DNA of 64,000 nucleotides. It comes from Piper betle. Taxonomy: Eukaryota > Streptophyta > Magnoliopsida > Piperales > Piperaceae. The stretch's first letter is position 1. Each line of letters opens with the position of its first letter. The stretch spans positions 206,569-270,568 of the forward strand of contig JAURVB010003522.1 of the NCBI GenBank assembly GCA_033002965.1, read 5' to 3'. The notes under the pieces are model-generated. The model saw only the letters and a list, made by a program, of their open reading frames with translations, did not search any database and was not told the DNA's origin. The translations under genes were made by a program, and so were the position numbers. This document shows positions 60,619-64,000 of this stretch, in pieces.

Positions 60619-60636
60619 TATAATAATAATAATAAT

Positions 60637-60702
<66 letters not shown>
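60619..60702. repeat. AAT then TA compound microsatellite
   Basis: About seven AAT units followed by about 30 TA units. Confidence 0.97.
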
Positions 60703-60704
<2 letters not shown>

Positions 60705-61204
60705 ACGGAAAGCTTGAATCGACATCGACAAAAGTCAAACTAATTCGAGGCCTAAATGTGACTCTATGGATGTAAATTGAGGTAAGAAGGCTAAATGAAT
60801 CTTGAAACTCTGAACTTAATCTGATGAAAATTTGAGACTCAAATTAAATTGGGCCCATAGGGGTAATCCGGTAGTCCAAAATCCCTGATATGCATGTAAA
60901 AGTGATGCCCCAAAAAACCCAAATGAATACTAAATGCTACAATGGCCTAGATCTAGCCCTATAATCTTTAGCTAACATAAGCAAAAATTTTTTGTATCTC
61001 ATGTATATACTGATAACTCATGCTCTGTTGTAGCATGACTATAGCTATCATCTATATATCAGGCATACTCAACATTTATAACATGCTCATATGGCCATCT
61101 AGGCCCCATAAATCATGTTCTAAAATCTAAATTGACTCGAGACTAGCCCGAACCAGGCAAAGCGAAAAGAGGGTAAAATCCTAACCCAAAGCTGGGGTTT
61201 TACG

Positions 61205-63098
61205 GCTTGGGTGTGGCTCTCCTCAACGGTTCAAGTTATGCTTGCCCCAGTGATTCAGCTCGCTTCAACATTTCAGGTTCAGATTGCCCTAGCCATTTGG
61301 CTCGTCTCAACAGGTGAGGCAACAACCCCTTTTTACCGAGTTTGTATGAAAGGCCATACGCATGCTACAAAGTTGCACAAACATCTGGTGACTCCACTAG
61401 GAGACCACTTATAAAGTTGCAATGTATTTGGTACTATCAATAATTTCTATCAACTACAAGTTATTACTAGAGCTTTGGCTGTGAAGCAGCAAGACTCCTC
61501 TGGAAGTACAACACAACAAAATCTATTCTCTTCTTCTACCCCAACTGTGTTGGTGTTTGACTCGACTCAATTAAATAATGTTCCAATTACAGAACATGCT
61601 AGTCAAGCAACTTTGAGGCATACTCTTAATTTGAGCAATCAAACACTCAACATTTTTCTAGTGCCGCCAAGGTCAACTGAATTCCAAGGGGACATCCTGA
61701 ACAAAGGGATGAAGAGGAGACTAAACAAACGTCTTCTCCCACATTACCTGTTGCATCTCAGGGAATAAATCCCAACATTGCACAATCACATTTTCCAATA
61801 AGCAACTCTGGCATCAACATTTATGCACTAATTAAGCCAAACCAGCTTGGCGTATATTCATTTTCTATGCCTTATCACCAAGCATTGCCACATGGGACAC
61901 ACTTAATCAAGGCTTTTTGGTCTTTCTTGGACTCCCTACCCCTTTCTATCATTTGGAGGTCAACCTAAAAGTTCCTCCCATACACTTTCTACCATGCCAC
62001 CTCCTCCCTATCAATGCCTTAACCTGGCATTTGGCCTAGATATGGGTTCGGTTATCCTCCCTAAGGTCTTCCACCGTATGGGATGCCACCAACACATCTT
62101 TTAATGCATGCTTTTAGTCCATTGACACCTCCAATATGGCCTCTGGTACTTCCAACACCTCAGGTGATGTCAACTAATGTTACTACTATACCACCAGTTT
62201 GTCCACACCTACACTAACTACTGCTATGCCGTCTTAAGACCTGATAGCACCACCACTTGTGGCTGATAAAAAGTATGAAGAGCTCCAAGATATGATAACA
62301 ACCTTGCAAATATCTATAAAGAAAGATACTAGAACTGCTGAAGTTGTGAAACGTCTTCATCCATTGGCTAAAAGTGTTTATGATGAACTATTGCATGCAA
62401 AACATAAAATGCTATTTTTTACCAAATTTGATGGAGATGGTAATCTATGAGATCATATCACAATTTTTGAGGTTGAATGTACACCATTGCATCCAATAAT
62501 AAGTTAAAATTGCAATAGCTGTCTCCTCCCTCACTGACAATGCTTTGCGTTGATTCAATAACCGACGTCATAATTCTATTGTCACATGGGAAGAGATGGT
62601 CAAATAATTCACAGCACACTTCCAATCAATGCAGATACTTGATAAGCTTGAACATCCAAAATTATGCCAAAGGGAAAAAGATGAACAATTTAGTGCATAT
62701 GTGAAGAGATTCTAAAATTCGTCTTCCCAAATGAAGGATACTCCTGATAAAAAGGATATTGTTAAGATTTGTGGCATGAATGCTGGTCCAGTAGCTTGGT
62801 TCCTTAGAAGCTCTCCTAACAACAACTTTGAGGAGTTGTTTGAAAAAGTCACTATTTACGAGGAATTACAATGTGTTGCAATAGCTAATAAATTAAACAA
62901 ACATCTATCAATGCTGGGACAAATTATATACTTCGAGAAAATATGAAAAAGCCAAATGATAACAAGTCTTAAGATGACCCAAAGAGACTAACAAACCTCA
63001 TCAACAATGGCGTGATCTAGATAACTATATTTTGACCTTAATAACATTAAAAGATGGTTTGACGTAGTATTGGAAAATAATGAGATAAGACCACAGTA
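61205..63098 (+). pseudogene. Ogre/Tat-type gypsy: LTR end, primer site and gag
   Basis: The LTR end (61205-61383) is followed by TGGTGACTCCACTAGGAG (61386-61403), a mutated form of the TGGCGACTCCGCTGGGGA primer site (tRNA-Arg type) used by Tat/Ogre elements. Gag begins about 61475 with a low-complexity N-terminus. It passes a Pro-rich zone (61960-62220), then 62259-62450 (ELQDMITTLQISI, VYDELLHAKHKM, FFTKFDGDGN). After breaks it reads WEEMVKQFTAHF-like, DKLEHPKLCQREKDEQFSAY-like, and SSQMKDTPDKKDIVKICGMN to about 62990. It is broken by stops. It is cut at 63098 by a family A LTR. Confidence 0.78.
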
Positions 63099-64000
63099 TG
63101 TAAAACCCACGATTCGAGTTAGGGTTTTATATTCAGAACCGGTCGGGTCGACCGTTATTTTTTCGAGTTGAGTCAGTTTCAGGACACGTGTACCGAGCCG
63201 ATGCCAGTCGCGTGTATGAGCTATGAGGGTCATGCGTACCCAAGTATATGATGATAACGTCATGAACACAACAGAACAGAATGAGTTATCAGATATATGA
63301 GAGTATGCCAGTCATTTTTTTTATTATTTTTATATATAGTGGATCGTAGAATTAGTATTAGGCCGTTTACCGCGTTAGGACGCGTTCGGGCAGTCTGGGT
63401 GGGTTGTTAGTCATAGAGCATATCATTAGGATTTTTTTGGTGTTGTTTGATTTTACGGGATTTTTCCCGATTTTTATGAATTTTTTTAGGATTTAATACG
63501 ACCTAGTTAATATACTTGACTCGAGCCGGAGACGAGTCAAGTCTTAATTACAAGTTTGCCACCCAACCATCTCTTCTCCACCCTCGACCTTTCCTCCCCC
63601 ACGCCCAAACCCTAGCCGCCGCGCCGCCCCTGTTCGCGCGCCACCGCCGCCACGGCCGACGCCGCCTGGCCGTCGATCGACGCCGCCCAGCCCGGCCACG
63701 GCGTCGCCCTGCCGCCCCGACCAGGCCCGGCCACGAGCTGGCCGCCGCGACGCGAGGAACCACCGCGGTGACGCAGCGCTTGCGTCGCCGATCGCGCCGC
63801 CGCCGACCGTCGCCACCACGATCAAGTGGTCGGCTCGACGTCCTCGACCCCTCAGCTGCCTTTCCCGACCGGAACGGAGGCCGTCGCCACCGTGGCCGGC
63901 CGGATCTAGCGACCCATCGCCGCCGGCTCTGTTTTGCCATTTTTCGGCGAGCCGCCGCCTCCATTGGCCACGCTGAGGTCATAGATGAGTCGGGCTCGCC
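63099..64000 (+). mobile_element. Family A LTR, left part (cut by window end)
   Basis: It starts TGTAAAACCCACGATTCGAG and is, by eye, closest to the LTRs of the element at 26256-35734. It includes ATATGATGATAACGTCATGAACA, the GACTCGAGCCGGAGACGAGTC inverted repeat (about 63520-63540) and the start of the GC-rich section, where AAACCCTAGCCGCC occurs (about 63607). Whether it is solo or part of a full element cannot be told. Confidence 0.88.

Larger units (their letters stand above)
57654..61204 (-). mobile_element. Long family A-like LTR (3.55 kb), probably solo
   Basis: On the plus strand it starts TGTAATACCCCG and ends GGGGTTTTACG. In between are degenerate family blocks: CAAAACCTACATATTTAATAAG (about 57970), GGTGACGAGTGTTACTAA, TCCAAACTCTAAGCGTG (about 58780) and CCCATAGGGGTAATCCGG. 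No primer site or coding domain is present. Flanks GTTTA and GCTTG agree at only three of five positions, so the target duplication is uncertain. The interior was lengthened by AT-rich repeats, a 187-bp duplication and a large TA microsatellite. Confidence 0.72.

Overview
The window is nuclear DNA from a flowering plant. Spliced and intronless genes of typical angiosperm families sit in AT-rich DNA packed with nested LTR retrotransposons. By eye, more than three quarters of it is transposable element. There are two probable host genes and one multi-exon host pseudogene. I saw no rRNA, tRNA or CRISPR array, and nothing I could defend as an unknown biochemical system. The novelty lies in how the mobile elements are built and nested.

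Left block (1-14123). A Ty1/copia pol remnant (8862-9550 and 13064-13525) with its 3' LTR (13535-14123) is the oldest layer. It was entered by a Del/Tekay-like Ty3/gypsy element (300-8861, 5' LTR off the window) and by a 3.5-kb solo LTR (9551-13063, TSD TGTTC). The gypsy element was then hit in its integrase by a solo LTR of a second family (3737-4988) and in its gag by a miniature TRIM-like element (1-299).

Gene island 1 (14124-25923). This holds a 446-bp tandem duplication (16165-17047) and an intronless serine-rich protein gene (17961-18530, minus) whose conserved C-terminus has been frameshifted. Beside it is an LTR-in-LTR nest (19169-23308), followed by plain AT-rich DNA.

Middle block (25924-41249). 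A 9.5-kb element with two ~3-kb LTRs, a perfect GTTAG target duplication, an initiator-Met primer site and no recognisable gag or pol (26256-35734) lies inside a miniature LTR element that has three LTR copies. Next to it an Athila-type fragment (gag, primer site, 5' LTR; minus) carries an inserted TRIM, which itself carries a 2.3-kb solo LTR with TSD TTAAC.

Right block (41250-64000). A decayed plant multi-pass membrane protein gene (42090-44436, minus) is followed by gypsy pol-LTR-gag remnants and a comparatively young gypsy element on the minus strand (48160-51365), whose LTR is loaded with a minisatellite. A two-exon gene for a small acidic, probably plastid protein (53839-55712, minus) looks intact. 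A hAT-like MITE, an Ogre/Tat-type LTR-gag fragment split by a 3.5-kb LTR, and the start of another long LTR close the window.

The long TGTAAAACCC LTRs form one superfamily present at least nine times. Most are solo LTRs, which points to strong loss of internal regions by LTR-LTR recombination. All reading was done by eye; identities and ages were not calculated.
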